From Alligator mississippiensis (lineage: Eukaryota > Chordata > Crocodylia > Alligatoridae): a stretch of DNA of 64,000 nt. The position numbers were made by a program, and so were the translations under genes. The notes beneath the pieces were generated by a model that saw only the letters and a list, made by a program, of their open reading frames with translations, was not told the DNA's origin and did no database searches. The stretch spans positions 15,022,501 through 15,086,500 of the forward strand of contig NC_081837.1 in NCBI RefSeq assembly GCF_030867095.1, written 5' to 3'. The stretch's first letter is position 1, and the number at the start of each line of letters is the position of its first letter. This document shows positions 28,601 to 40,700 of this stretch, one piece after another.

Positions 28601-31516
28601 CCTCTCCCCACATCTTGGTGTCATTGGCAAACTTGGACAACGTGTTTTCCACCCCCTCGTCCAAGTCGCTGATGAAGACGTTGAACAGTGTAGGCCCCAG
28701 ACCGAGCCCTGGGGGACCACACTATTTACATCCTGCCAGATCAAGTACACCCTGTCCACCACCGCTCTCTGGGTGCGCCCCATCAGCCAATTTCTGACCC
28801 ATCCAACTTAAGTTAGAGGTTTGAGGAGGAATCTGGGTATGCTTGCACAAACTTTGTTTGTAGTGGTCGGCTCATGGACTGTGTTTTCCGTTGAAAAATA
28901 ACTGGTTCCATAGCAATATAAGCTGCCTGCTTTAAGTGAGCTCCAGTGCTGATGTGATCTTCTCTTACTTCCCACAGTCTGACCTTACATCAACTCCCAA
29001 CTTTGTTGTAGAAGTGACAAAAGATGACTCAAAGAATACCCTTGTGTTTGACTGCCACTTCCCTGAAAATGAGGTGGGTACTGTAAAAGGGGGATGTGAG
29101 CCCTTGCTAACTATGGGTGACGGCTCAGTGCTTCAGGCTGTGGCACGATCCATCTAATGTCCATTTCTCTGGTTTAGTTAGATGGTCATGTTCAGGGTAC
29201 CAATTCCAATGATCAACGGCTGTACCAATCACTATCCAGCCACCCAGTGCGGTATAATAAATGACTTTACATATGTGCAAAGCAGGGATGGCCCACACTT
29301 CTACCTGTCCTGACCTCACTTCCTGAATCATGGCAACTGCTTTTCCTGAGTAGGCTTGGAGGCAGGAAGCAAATAGCAATTGTTAGCAGCATACTCGGAG
29401 CACAATCCAAAAAGAAGTAACTGAAAATTGATAAAAGGATATAATTTATTATGCATGTAATTCATGCATATAATTAATTTGCAGAACTCATTGTCCTTAA
29501 GAGCAAAGGCACTGTAGGATTTCAGAATGAAGTAGACACAACAGTGGGGTTCTCACTGCTGCATTAGGTTGTTGTTTTAAACTGTAACAAAACCTTGGGG
29601 GGAATATAAACCCGCCTGCTTTAAGATATAACCAACATCTGGTTGACAAAGGTTGGGAAGAAATATCTCCACTGGGCAGGCTTGTTCATGATTGTCCATT
29701 AGACTTTTTTCCATTTTCTGATGGACTGGCAGGCTGTACTTGTATGGCAGTACCTGTGTCCTCTGTGAACTTGTTTCTGCCCTTACAAAGCACATGTATG
29801 AGGAGGGAGAAAGGGGGGTTGATTTATGTCAGCCCTGCAGCTTTTGCCAGCTGGGTTGTGTTCACGAATTCAGAATGCAGAGGTTGAAGATACTCTTCAG
29901 TATGAACAGTTGTGCTTCACTAGATCTCATTTTGTTTCTTAGAGTGGAAATGAGGGAGAGGAGGAGAGCGACATTTTTGCAATTCAGGAGGTCAGCTTTC
30001 AGCCCAGTGAAAAATCAGATTGGAAGGAAACCAACTTCACGCTCAACACAGACTCTCTTGACTGGGTAGGTTCTGCTAAACCCCTGCACTACTCTAGACT
30101 CTTTGTGACCCAAAGAACAACTTAGGAATCGAGCAAAAATATTAGCATAATCCTGATGAATCACAAGCATAAGTCCAAGATCAGATCTTTCACTAATTGA
30201 GACTCTCAAAGAATAAAAAGTTCCCCAGCCTTTAAACGATGTCCTGTTGACCCAGTTTGTAGTCCAGACTGGAGAATAGGTCTGTATTCTTGCAGCACCT
30301 GCCTAATCCAGTGGCTGGTCCAGCTGCCCCAGCAGTCCTGGTACTGTACCACATACAGTACCTGCTCCAGCCAGTCCAGGACCTATGTTGCACATAGCGC
30401 CTGTGAGTGCAACATGTGTGGGCCCCAGACTGGCTGGAGCAGGCGCTGTGTGCAGCACACATTCTGGCCACTCCTCAATCCACACTGCATGCTGCATAGG
30501 TCCTAGACCAGCTTGGAGCACCCATCAGATCAGGTATGTTGGGGTAAAAGGGCTGGGGGTCTGTGGTCCAGATCCAGCTTGCAGACTGGCCTTGCAGCCT
30601 AGGTACAAGCTGTGCCTTCTGTGGGCCTGTAGGGGCCCAGATGGTAGGCTTCCGCAACCCAGGTTCAGCCTATAGGCTGTTTGTACTCTATAGTACTCTA
30701 GACACCCTAGTACTCTAGAATCGAGGTCTGATTTAAGAACTGGCTGTCAGGGTGGAGTAGACCAGAAAACACAGGGCAAAAGAGTGAAATGCTAATAGTT
30801 TGTGTCATTAAACAGTCAAATTGGGCAAAGGAAGGCCATCTGCATTCATGGCTGGCAACTGCTGCTCAGTGGGGGAAATGTATCCACTAGTGCCTTAAAC
30901 TGCACACATCTGAAACACTTCAAAAACAAACAAAAAAAATCACTCAGGAATTAGACTGCCTGACTTTGGAAAGAACTGAGCAGGTGCTTACATTTTGGGC
31001 TAGTCTCTCTTCCTTTCCAGCCGGATGGTACTAAGGTAACTTGAGCATTAAAGAGGGGTTGGAGGAGAGGGTCACTTCATACAGAGCAGTCAACTGACTT
31101 GATCTGGCCCTAATTGCAACCAGATCCCACCCAGCAATGTTGCCATTTCAGACTATAGCTTTCTATTTGTGGTCTTGTCCCCATTTTAACCCACTTTGAA
31201 TCTTGGGCTTAGTTAAGGCAATTGGTGAAGAGAAGATGGGGGATTCTGTTCTCCTTTGGGGAAGGGACACCCATATCCAGAGAAATACAAAATGGCTGTG
31301 GACATGCCATTTTTTTCCTTGTCATAGAACAAATTGGATTATTGTACCTGTTGTGATTCCTTGCAGGCTTTGTATGACCATTTAATGGATTTCCTGGCTG
31401 ATCGTGGAGTGGACAACACATTTGCTGATGAGTTAGTTGAGCTCAGTACAGCACTGGAACACCAGGAGTATATTAAGTTTCTTGAAGACCTTAAAGGTTT
31501 TGTCAAGTGTCAGTAG
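25645..31516 (+). CDS. C1QBP: Complement C1q-binding protein / p32, mitochondrial matrix protein
   Basis: Complete gene, 6 exons, 281 aa (human 282). Exons: 25645-25882, 26141-26291, 26973-27060, 28978-29073, 29943-30065, 31367-31516; all phases join. Residues 1-75 form an Arg/Ala-rich mitochondrial presequence with an eight-Ala run. The mature acidic protein should start at LHTEGDK (76 onward), where human p32 is cleaved. The MAM33-family body follows: KMSGG-like EMSGGWELEVQGTEAK, VTFNINNSIPP, LTSTPNFVVEV and ESDIFAIQEVSFQ. The last exon, LYDHLMDFLADRGVDNTFAD onward, is nearly identical to human. The family forms acidic doughnut trimers in the matrix needed for mitochondrial translation, with reported roles at the cell surface. 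Intron 3 holds a CR1. The 3' end converges on RPAIN. Confidence 0.96.
27744..28810 (-). mobile_element. CR1 LINE, 5'-truncated, in C1QBP intron 3
   Basis: Minus-strand CR1 3' portion of about 1.07 kb. The 3' end starts TTCATAGTAGTTAGG on the plus strand. RT pieces include FANDTKMWGEV (8326-8664 block at 28326-28664), in which the catalytic box reads FAND instead of FADD, then a LEYCVQFWAPHFKKDV segment and the C-terminal RRHYFTVRVARFWNQLP segment. Several frame breaks make it inactive. It is closer to the copy at 42743-43891 than to the DHX33 copy. Confidence 0.93.
30240..30690. repeat. GC-rich degenerate interspersed repeat in C1QBP intron 5
   Basis: GC-rich stretch with GCAGCAC, CTGTGTGCAG and CACACTGCATG words resembling the interior of the hAT-like element at 60680-61024. 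It contains a 14-bp perfect inverted repeat (CTGCTCCAGCCAGT at about 30361 and its complement at about 30428). The ends could not be defined. The short frames inside carry no recognisable protein. Confidence 0.4.
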
Positions 31517-31820
31517 ATTAAAAAAAACTGAAGTCAAAAGTCTTTAGATGTGGGTATGCTTTCACCGGCAAAAGCTGAATAGCTTGACATCAGATACCAA
31601 CAGTAAATTTAACTTCGGAAGGTTTAACTATGAAAGATATATCATGGAAAAAGATGATTCTCTTTTCAATAACTATTTCAGATGTAATTTATGTTGCGAG
31701 CCGAAGTTCAGTTTTGCATCATTCTTGCCGATTTATTACCTCTCACCACTTCTGCTTGTTTTGTACACTTAAAAAGTAGAGATATGATGATACAAAGAAT
31801 AAAACTTGTTCAACATGTCA
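31517..31820 (+). terminator. C1QBP: C1QBP 3' UTR and poly(A) signal
   Basis: The 3' UTR runs from the TAG at 31514-31516 to a canonical AATAAA at 31798-31803, followed by a GT-containing and then T-rich stretch, so the mRNA ends near 31820. Confidence 0.75.
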
Positions 31821-33880
31821 GTGTGGAATAGCATCCTTTTTCTTGTTTTTTCACTTGTCAAGGAGTAGCATGAATTGTCTGAGTGGCATGATTTTGGTAG
31901 AGAAACTCACTGGGTGGTCTTAGGCCTTCTGTGGATGACAAGGAAAAAAGTTGGGCTTTAAAGTTTAAAGGCTTTGAAGTGTTCTGTTTCATGGCAACAT
32001 GTTCATCAGTTAAGCTGTTCTTAACTAATGTTGAACTAGTACAGATGGCTTCAAAAGGGGATTGGAGACAAGGCAGGAAGCATTTCATCTCTAGGCATAC
32101 CAATGTCTGAAAGTCATTGCCACCTGGAGGCAGTGCTGATCTATTATGAACAGAATGCCATCTGTCATGACCTGTTAGCAAATTCCTGCAGGGAGGAGGT
32201 ACCCTTCCTGTTTCTGCTATGTAAAACCCACTGAAGTGTCCTGGGATAGCTTTTATTAATGTGATGTTAATTGGATTTATTTGAATGAATCACTGAAAGG
32301 AAATGGAGGTGGGCCAGACTGAGCTGACTTGGAATAGCAATCCACTATGATCTGATGCTTTCATTTAAGGATGCATAGATCCAATCTTGCACTTCCTTGT
32401 GCAGCACCAATCATTTCCCTCTTGCTACTCAGCAGCTTACCAGTGCCTGCATTTTATTCTGGCAGAACTAATTTTCATTACTTCAGTCAATTCAGCTGCC
32501 AAGTCCCTAACGATTCATTCAGTGTGCTGACTTGCATTTATGCACTCGTTTACTAATTTCCAATCACCTGCTTGCAGCAGAGATTAGCAACTTTTGCCTT
32601 GAAGACAGAACAGGCACCTGCCTGAAAGAAGAGCTGACTAGTTACATTAGCAGGGGTCTTTGCTCACCTGACAGGAGCTGCTAGATCTTAGTACAGTGAG
32701 CCCGTGTATATAATCAATTCCATCTGCTCCTGCATCCAGCAAATCCCTCCACGAGCCAATCTCCTCTGCACAGGGACCGAACTATTGTCTTTCTCTGTTT
32801 TGTTCTCTAACAGGTATGAGCGTGCCTTGAGCTTTTGATCATTTCCATTAGCCTCTTCACTTTTCTCCATGTTAAAAATGGACTGAAGCACTTACAGCTA
32901 TGCCTGGTCTAGTAACTCCCAGAGAGGTACGTTAAACCCTCTGGTCCACGCTTGGGCTTGTTTGAGTTTTCATAGACATAGTTCAGAACTGCCAAAAAAA
33001 AAAACCTTTGCCTGTTGTTTTATCCAGTGGTTGGAGGCTGAAGTACCTGTATATACCTCATGTTTCACTCACTCAATGCAGAATGAAAACCGCTGGGTCA
33101 TAATTGAAGGATTCAAGACATAGATGCATCTTTAGTTTGAAATACCCTGACTAGGCCAGCTGAGAACCAGCAGATAAACATATCCTCAAACAGGCTACTT
33201 CAAGTGATCTTGAAAATTGATCTCACTTCTCAGTGTTCACTTTTGTATCATTAAATTGAAGTGTACCTGCCTATAACTTTAATACACTAGATATTGGGTA
33301 GACACTGCCCTACATTCTTTCTAATGCCTCCTATGTTGCAGCTGAAGTCAGTTCCTAAACATGCTTGCCTAAAGGCAGCAAGAAAGGGCAATTACACTAC
33401 ATAACACTCACTGTTCCTTTATGCATTTTTTTTTGCCTTAAAACTGAAGTGGGCAAAAGCTACACAATGGCAGTTATGCAGCTGCTGTCACAGAAATGTA
33501 GTTACTAGGAATTATTATAATGAGGTCTTCCAACAACTGGTGCTACCCATGGGCCACTTTGTACCCTTCCTTAGGGACTGACTCAGGTTGCATAACCATC
33601 ATTAAGACCACAATTTGGTCCCATTAAAAAAAGCAACTTGTTTGTAAGTTGTCAGCCATATCCAAACCCCTGTTCTAAGAAGACAAGACTAAAGGTCACT
33701 TGCAGGGCACATTACAGGGCTTCAAGTGCCATGAAAGGAAAAGATGCAATTTGCTAAGAGTGCAGTTCTCCTTCACTCTTGTACTGTAAAGTGATCAAAA
33801 AGTCCAGCAGTGGTTGTGTTATCCAAGGCTAGCTACTCAAGAAAAAGTCTGTTGACGTGCACCTCACCACACAAACATCC
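31821..33880. other. C1QBP-RPAIN convergent intergenic region
   Basis: About 2 kb between two facing gene ends. No open frame, RNA gene or recognisable mobile element is supported. The sequence is AT-leaning and unique-looking. Confidence 0.6.
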
Positions 33881-34070
33881 CATCTTATTTCAAAATATTT
33901 ATTTTATTATCAAAAGTGCAGTGCAACATAAGCCAAGAAACAGTGCTTTGTCAGGTATCAGTCACAATTCTACGCATTAAAAATATGTATGAGGCATCAT
34001 CCACCGGAAGAAGTCCTCAGAAAGGTTTGCCTTGTTGGCACATTTGGTCCATGAAAACCAGCCGAATCAA
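33880..34070 (-). terminator. RPAIN: RPAIN 3' UTR and poly(A) signals
   Basis: Read on the minus strand, overlapping AATAAA signals occur at 33898-33908 (plus-strand TTTATTTTATT), about 170 bases after the TAA stop at 34071-34073. Cleavage is expected near 33880. Confidence 0.7.
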
Positions 34071-37000
34071 TTACAGGATGACTGTCCAGGAGTCACAGAT
34101 CTTTGGGAGATAAGAATTGCAAGTCTATTAGATTCACAGGCTGCCAGGAAGCAATTAGAACGAAGTCAAATGCCACTCCAATATGTAATGCAACCTGCAA
34201 TCAATAGCTGCAAGCAGCAAGCCCAAAGGTTAGAAGCTACTAGCTAGCTCTGGTTTATCCTAAGTGTCACCTGCTGCTTGAACAGTACCTCATCTCTAAA
34301 GAACAGCTATTGTGTGGATTTCTGCTTGGAATTTAGGGGAGTTTCTTTTGGAGCCTTTCAGTTAAAGAGCATTTGTTTGGACTTAAACATTTCTCTGTGC
34401 ACTTTGGACCAGCACTTTGCTGAGGAAAAGCCCATGACCTGTAACCTATACACTTCCAAAGTGAAGTTGTGCTGCTTTTCTCCCTTACAAGTCTATAAAT
34501 GCAATCATTTACAGGGTTTTGTGTGGTCTGTGTAAATGAGACGATCTTCCCCACTTGGGCTTCCCAGGGCCATGACTGTCATTTTGACTCACCGGACAGC
34601 TCATGAGAAGGCTGGCTTCTTCCTCCATTCCGCTAGTAATGGAAAACTCAGGATTGTGAAGACAACGATGGCCATGCTCTGTTAAACTGTCTTCTAGAAG
34701 TGATCGGAGCTTCTGTTCTGTCATACCCTAAAACAAATAACTCTTCAAGTTCTCTTGAAGGCACAAGATGAATGGCTTATAGTTCAGTTACCTTCGGTGG
34801 GTTTGCTACAACTGGGCAAACTAGCAGCATTTTTTATTTTTCTCTTGATGCACACTGCATGATTCATTTGGGGATTCAAAGATTTACATTGTATTTCTAC
34901 TTTTTGCTTATTGCAGAGAGGGAACATACAGGCCTGTATCTGTTCCCAGTCCTGTACAGCTTGGTCCTCCAGCTGCTCCATTTTATGGGCTCCAAAGAGG
35001 CCATAGCTTGAGAACCACAGCTCTGAGTACCCATCTCATCATCACATACAGCACACATCACTGAGATTGCTTGTGTGCTGAGAACCAAGAGCAGGGGTGT
35101 GCAAGTGTGACTGCACTACATCAGCCTCACTCAGACAGGAGCTGTCTAGGCAGGGGTGGCTATGCTATGAACTCCCAGGAGTTGCATAACATCTGAATCT
35201 TGCCGTACCTTTGTGCAGATGTGTAATCCACACTGGCATAAAACCAAGTGACTCATCACAGTCAGGTCATTCCTAGAAACAGGACAGAAGTGAGTGCCCG
35301 GACAGAGACAGCTAGAAAAGTTGAGGAAGAAGATAAGGAATTCCAGCAAAACTAAAGTTAAGTACCATACAACATTGCTCACAGAAGGAATCTTGTAACT
35401 ACTGAAAGCCTTAGAAAAACAGGTCTGCTTTTTAACTGACACAATTTGTATGCAACAGGGGCCAAACTATCTCTAGCAGGAGACAAGTAGGTGAACTCAC
35501 TGCAATTCCCCTTGACCTCTTGTGGCACACACCACGGTATTTCAACGAATGGCATGGAAGAGGTGCATATATGCCTGTCACACCCGAGATAGGATGCCTG
35601 TTGTTTAAGCTACCAGGCAGCATAGTTGCTCAATGTCTATTGAGTTCCACAGCAGAAGTGGCTGCACTTCACTCATAGCTGACCCATGTATCTCTATAAA
35701 CAGCAGTGAACTGTTAATGCTGTCAGCTGCAGTTAGAGAGTATGCTAAGGCTTTTGAGAGCATCATGTAAGTGGCTGAATTCAGGAGGTTCACTAATTCA
35801 CAAGGACCTACTTAACACATCCTCAAGCAAATCACTTTGGTGCCCAGATCTACCTCACCTTTTACACACGGGACAGATAACCTTGCTCCCTGCATCCAAG
35901 CCATCAAGCATTGCGTTGAGACATTTTTCATCAAACTGCAAACTCTGTTCGTATTCTTCTATGGTTAATTGTTCTGTAACAGAAAGCACAGCTGTCAGCA
36001 GCTGAGACACGTTTTGAAAAAAAGGAAGCTGTCATGCATTGCAATAAGAGCCATCACACATGGTGAGATCTGAGCTGGTTGTTATTTGTAGCTTGTTCTT
36101 TAGATCAAACTCAAAACCACACGGGGATTCTGACTGTAAGTATTTATTCATGATACCTAATGAAAGCCTTTAGCTGGACCTACCTGTGCGTCTGTGCGCA
36201 AGGATCAGAGAGTGCTTCACTAATGTTATTGGGCTAAGTCTGGATTTCAGTCCTGCGTGCTCTCATCTGAGACACTACAATATAAAGCTAGAGAGCACTT
36301 GCTGTGTGCAACTGGGACTGTCATGTGGTCAAGTCTATACTCATCGTTTACCCTTCTCACGGGAGAAGAGTAAAAAGAGCTTCCAACCCTTGAAAGGGAG
36401 TGAGAAGTCTTGCTGACAGGCCAAGCCTTTGCCCTCCGTCAGCCTCTTATCCATCCAGACCGAACTCTGCTGGTTTTGGAATGGTCGTTAGGACAAGGTT
36501 TCCAATCAGGTGATCTACAAGACCCAGGGAAACAATCCAGCTTTAAACAAACATAGTTTAAAGCCATGGCCCTAATTACGATTCACCGGGCATTCCTGTC
36601 AGTAATGAAATACACGCATTGAAAAGCTACCTTGAAAGATCAGCTCTTGTTGGATTTCCTCCAGCACGGCTAATTCATCAGGGTCCTCCAACATCTGAAA
36701 CATACACCAGTCAGTATTCCTCCTCCTAGGGCAAGCGGGGAGTGTTATTTCACATCTGCAAAAGTGACCATGTTAGCACCTGACGGCCCAGTGCAATCAA
36801 ATCAAAATCAACCTATTCCACTGCCTTTGCACTTAACGGAGTGGAAATCATCAGGACTTCCCTTGTGCAAGCAAACATTTACAAGTGATACAAGCTTCAC
36901 TTTTAATATGACGCTGGTGTCTGTGTAAGAACACATGAGAGCAAGTAGTTCCTCTTTCTCATCCTTTAAAGTCTAGCATTTCAGGTGCACTTTTAGTGGT

Positions 37001-37665
37001 GACGCGCGTACGGCACCGTCGTCTTTAAATAAAAACAAGGATAAGAGAGACCAGAATCAAGATGGACATGCAGCTGCTGAAAGTGAATGGCCACTTCCTG
37101 GATGTTAGCAATTGTACCTAGGGTTGTGTGAGCTGTGAAGTTTTGAGCTGGGCACATCCTGATCAGACAGATGTCCCGAGACCCTCTCAGCAGTAAAAGT
37201 TACCAAGAAATGTGGTAAAGGTTTGGTCTCTTAGCAAAGGTGAGGGGTGGCGAGGCAGCCTGCACGCGCTACACGGAGTGCCTGGGACACCTCAACGGCC
37301 CTCCCGCCGCTCGGCCCCGCTGACCTGCGACAGCGCCTCCTTCCCGCCGGTGCCCGCCGAGCGCAGGGCCTGCCACTCCTCCTCCATCACCTCCCGGGCC
37401 AGCAGCGCGCCCCTCGCCCGGCCGCGCCCATGCTCCCCGGCCCGGCGGTAGCGGGCCAGCAGCTGCGCCCGGCTGCTCTTCAGCCGCTCCAGGCAGCGCT
37501 GCAACAACAAACGCGGCAGGTGAGCCCGGAGCACGCGGCTCACGGGGAGGCAAAGGGGCGACTTCCTGACACCCCGCGTGCGTCTCCCCTCACCCGGCGG
37601 TAGGCCTCCTTCCAGGCCGGGGCGGCCGCCGCCTTGTACAGCCCGCGGTGCCGCTGCGTCTCCAT
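34071..37665 (-). CDS. RPAIN: RPA-interacting protein (RIP-alpha)
   Basis: Complete minus-strand gene, 7 exons, 217 aa (human 219). Exons in order: 37665-37594, 37498-37325, 36694-36631, 35973-35859, 35272-35209, 34727-34593, 34100-34071; all phases join and borders are GT-AG. The N-terminal basic block has [17 protein letters not shown]; the middle has [16 protein letters not shown], then SLQFDEKCL. The C-terminal zinc-binding module shows CPVC, CQCG, HRCLH and a final CPIC, ending CDSWTVIL as in human CDTWAVIL. The family carries replication protein A into the nucleus. The start is the only ATG that puts [11 protein letters not shown] before the conserved block, and it lies 109 bases from the divergent NUP88 start. 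Without the last splice, exon 6 would read on to a different tail ending at 34509. Confidence 0.95.
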
Positions 37666-37774
37666 CGCGCCGCCCGGGGGCAGGTAGCGGCGCCGCACTT
37701 CCGCTTCCGGTTGCGGCCCGGCATGCCCCGCGGCGGGGGGGGCTGAAGCGGAAGCGGAAGTGCGGCGCCGGGCG
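37666..37774. promoter_or_regulatory. Bidirectional RPAIN/NUP88 promoter with mirror-image ETS sites
   Basis: Only 109 bases separate the two start codons. The interval holds a perfect 22-bp inverted repeat, 37688-37709 and 37749-37770, with a 39-base spacer centred at 37729. Each arm carries two ETS/GABPA cores as ACTTCCGCTTCCG or its complement, plus GGCGCC. The spacer centre contains GGCATGCC, itself a palindrome. The right arm ends 4 bases before the NUP88 ATG and the left arm begins 22 bases from the RPAIN ATG. It lies in a CpG island covering about 37230-38650, with no TATA box. ETS-driven divergent promoters are common among housekeeping genes. Confidence 0.8.
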
Positions 37775-40700
37775 ATGGCGGCCGAGGGGGAAGCCGAGGC
37801 TGAGGCGGGCCCGGAGCGGTGGCGCGCGGCGCTGCCCCACCACGCGCTGCTGGGCCGCCTCCGCGAGCGCCCCGCGCCCGGCCCCGCGCGCCTCCGACAC
37901 CTGCTGCTGGGGCTGGACGGAGACCTGCTGCTGTGGGATGGCGGCCGCGGCGCCCTGCACGCGCTCAGCCTGCGCCGCCTCGCCCAGCCCCCGGCCCCGG
38001 CCCCGCCGGGGTGCGAGCCCGCCGCGCTCGGCCGCTCCCAGGTGCGGGACGCCCCTGCAGGCCTGGCCCCTTCCCCTCCCAGGGCTGGCGAGTCTCCTCC
38101 TGGGCTCCTGGGAAACGCATGTCCCGGCTCTGACGTGACCTCGGTTCGTGACCGTTGCCCGCGGCGCTCTCGAAGGACCGGCCCGTCCGCGCGGTGTTTC
38201 GTTGGGGCGCCGAGTTTTAACTCCCCGCTTCCCTTCCCAGACGCTGGTCTGCATCAACCCGCCCCTCTTCGATGTCTTTCAAACGCTGCTCAGCCCCACG
38301 CAGCACCACGTGGCTCTCGTGGGCCCCAGGGGAATGATGGCCGTGGAGCTGCCCAAGCGCTGGGGGAAGAACTCCGAATTCGAAGGGGGGAAAGCCATGG
38401 TCAACTGCAGGTAGGCCACGCTTTCGGTGCGGGACCCCCCCGGGCCGTCCTGGCGCCTTTCACGTGCAGCACAGCCGACGCGGGAGAAGCGTGCGATTAG
38501 TGTACAGAGCTGGAGTGTGCGGGAGAGCTCGGCATGACCCCGGCGCGAGGGGGGTACGGCACGTGCGCTGAGCCGAGCTGAAAGCCCGTTGGGGCGCTGA
38601 CAAACGTGCGACGTACGTGCGACAGACCTGCCCCCTAAAGCCTCACTGTTTTCGCTTTGGACGCAGTGGTAGTAGCGGGGATGAGATCCTATTTCTAACG
38701 GGCATGCTACTTGAATCGCAAAGCAATGTAGGCGAATTGCTGTACTGCTTTAGAGCAGCATCCCTTTTGTCTGCCGTCTCGGGGTAGCAGGTAAAAGGGA
38801 CTGCAGTCCCGTGAAATGAAAGTCAAGGACCTGAGCTACTTGCCCTGTATAGTTCTCAGGTAAATTCACGGATAAATTGCGTATATGTTGAATCTAGTTT
38901 AACCTGGTCTGATATTAGTCAGGTCGGCGAGCGGTGCAAGAGAATTTGCTAGAGATCGTTATGTCCGCAGGGAAAGTTTCTTGTGACGTAGGATGATAGA
39001 CGAAGTGCCGCAAATCCCATTTGCTATTTGTTGGTAATCTTAACACCCATACAGACCTAAACAGGCTTCTCTTAATGCCTTGGAGACAACCAGAGGGGAA
39101 ACTCTCCCATTTCCTTGGTGGGCTGATTTCTTTTTAGAAAAAAACAAAGCACGTTATCATGAGCAAATGAATTCGAACTACACCATTCACTAGTACCGAA
39201 CTCGCTGTGTAAGAGCAGGGGAGGAAAATCCCAGGCCCTTCACTTATTTGTGTGGTGGCTGTGAAATAGGTTGTCACTCACTGATGCGTTTGCACGGGGA
39301 TGTTTTTGTAAAGCTGAATCTCTCGGGTACAGCTCTGCTGCTGCTGTTTTCTTAGCTGACCGGTTGAGTTGTTTCTGGCTGGTGATTCTTCTTTCGGGAG
39401 GTTAAAATGTCGCTTCTGCTTGTGTTTTGTGATCCTGATAGCATGATGGCTTACATTGTTTTAATTATCATATCACACCTTTGAAACCCTTCTGGTCATG
39501 ATTAGTACAAAACACATGGCCACTCCACTCCTGATCAGTAAATGGAAAGATGGGTATAACCCTTCACTTCTGACATGCATAGTCTTTCCTTGGTCTCAGT
39601 CAGAATTTCGTTTCCTCAAGGCGTGCAAGGACAAGCTTTCTCTTTTTCTGGAGTAAAAGCTGCAAACAGTTGCATCTAGTTGAAGATTTCAGGGTCTAGT
39701 ACCCTGGGTTTTTCCTTCAGACCTTCCCTGTTCTATTTGTGCAATTGCTTTTTATTCTTCACCTCTGGGTGATGAATACATGGGCGGGAATAGATGAAAC
39801 CTACTGTAGTGAAACCATCTAGTTAGACATTGCTGTCAAATGTACAAATTAACTGGGGGGAAAAAGTCACAGAAACCATTGTTTTCAAACAAAAGTGACA
39901 AATGACTGTTGTAGGAGTTCCTTCAGCTTTAAATTACTACACAGTCAACATCCCCCGGGAACTTAAATCAGTCTTTCTTTTCCCTAAGGTAAAAGCCATT
40001 TAATTTTTATCTGCTTTTTATAAATGTTATAAATGGCTGTTTTTTTATTACAGCACCATTCCTATTGCTGAAAGGTTCTTCACTAGCTCAGCATCCCTCA
40101 CTTTAAAATATGCTGCCTGGTATCCCAGCGAGTCATTGGAGCCTCATGTTGTGCTGTTGACTTCAGATAACACTATAAGGTTAGCTTGTTTCCATTTGTT
40201 CTCCCTTTTTTGCATAAATATACTTACTGGAATTATAATGTAAAAATACAGTGAAAGAAATTTAAGCTGGTGTCCTGTATTTGCATCAGCAGGGATTTGC
40301 ATGGAACGCCAATGACTGAATAACCTGTTTGTTCTTTCTTCTAGGATTTATAGTCTGAAAGTGCCTCAGACACCTGTGAAGGTGATTGCTCTCTCAGAGG
40401 CTGAGGAGGAGACCTCGGTAGTCAATAAAGGGTATGAACAGTTTAACATTCTCTTAGGAAGGTATGCTCCCCAAGGTACCAAATAGGAAATTGACTGACG
40501 ACAAGGTAGTGTAAATGCTGTGATGTGATAACTTAATGCCAGGGCACTTGTTGCCCTCCTTCCGCCATGGCTCATCTCACTATCCCCCTCCTTCGCTTCA
40601 CGCTGGCTGGACTCCCACCCCAGCATTCTAGAGCCAGCTGAGGACTGCTCTGTCCAGACCCCTGTTTGCAACAAAAGAGGATTTTTCTAAAGCAGCACAG

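Noticed and set aside
35859-35973. A suspected one-base frameshift in RPAIN exon 4
   Set aside because: Rechecking showed a 115-base exon in which ICPVC joins in frame to the next exon; there is no frameshift.
37292-38257. 321-codon open frame on the minus strand across the RPAIN/NUP88 promoter
   Set aside because: Only its inner part is RPAIN exon 2. The rest is GC-rich antisense of NUP88 exon 1, RPAIN intron and the promoter; lack of stops there reflects GC content.
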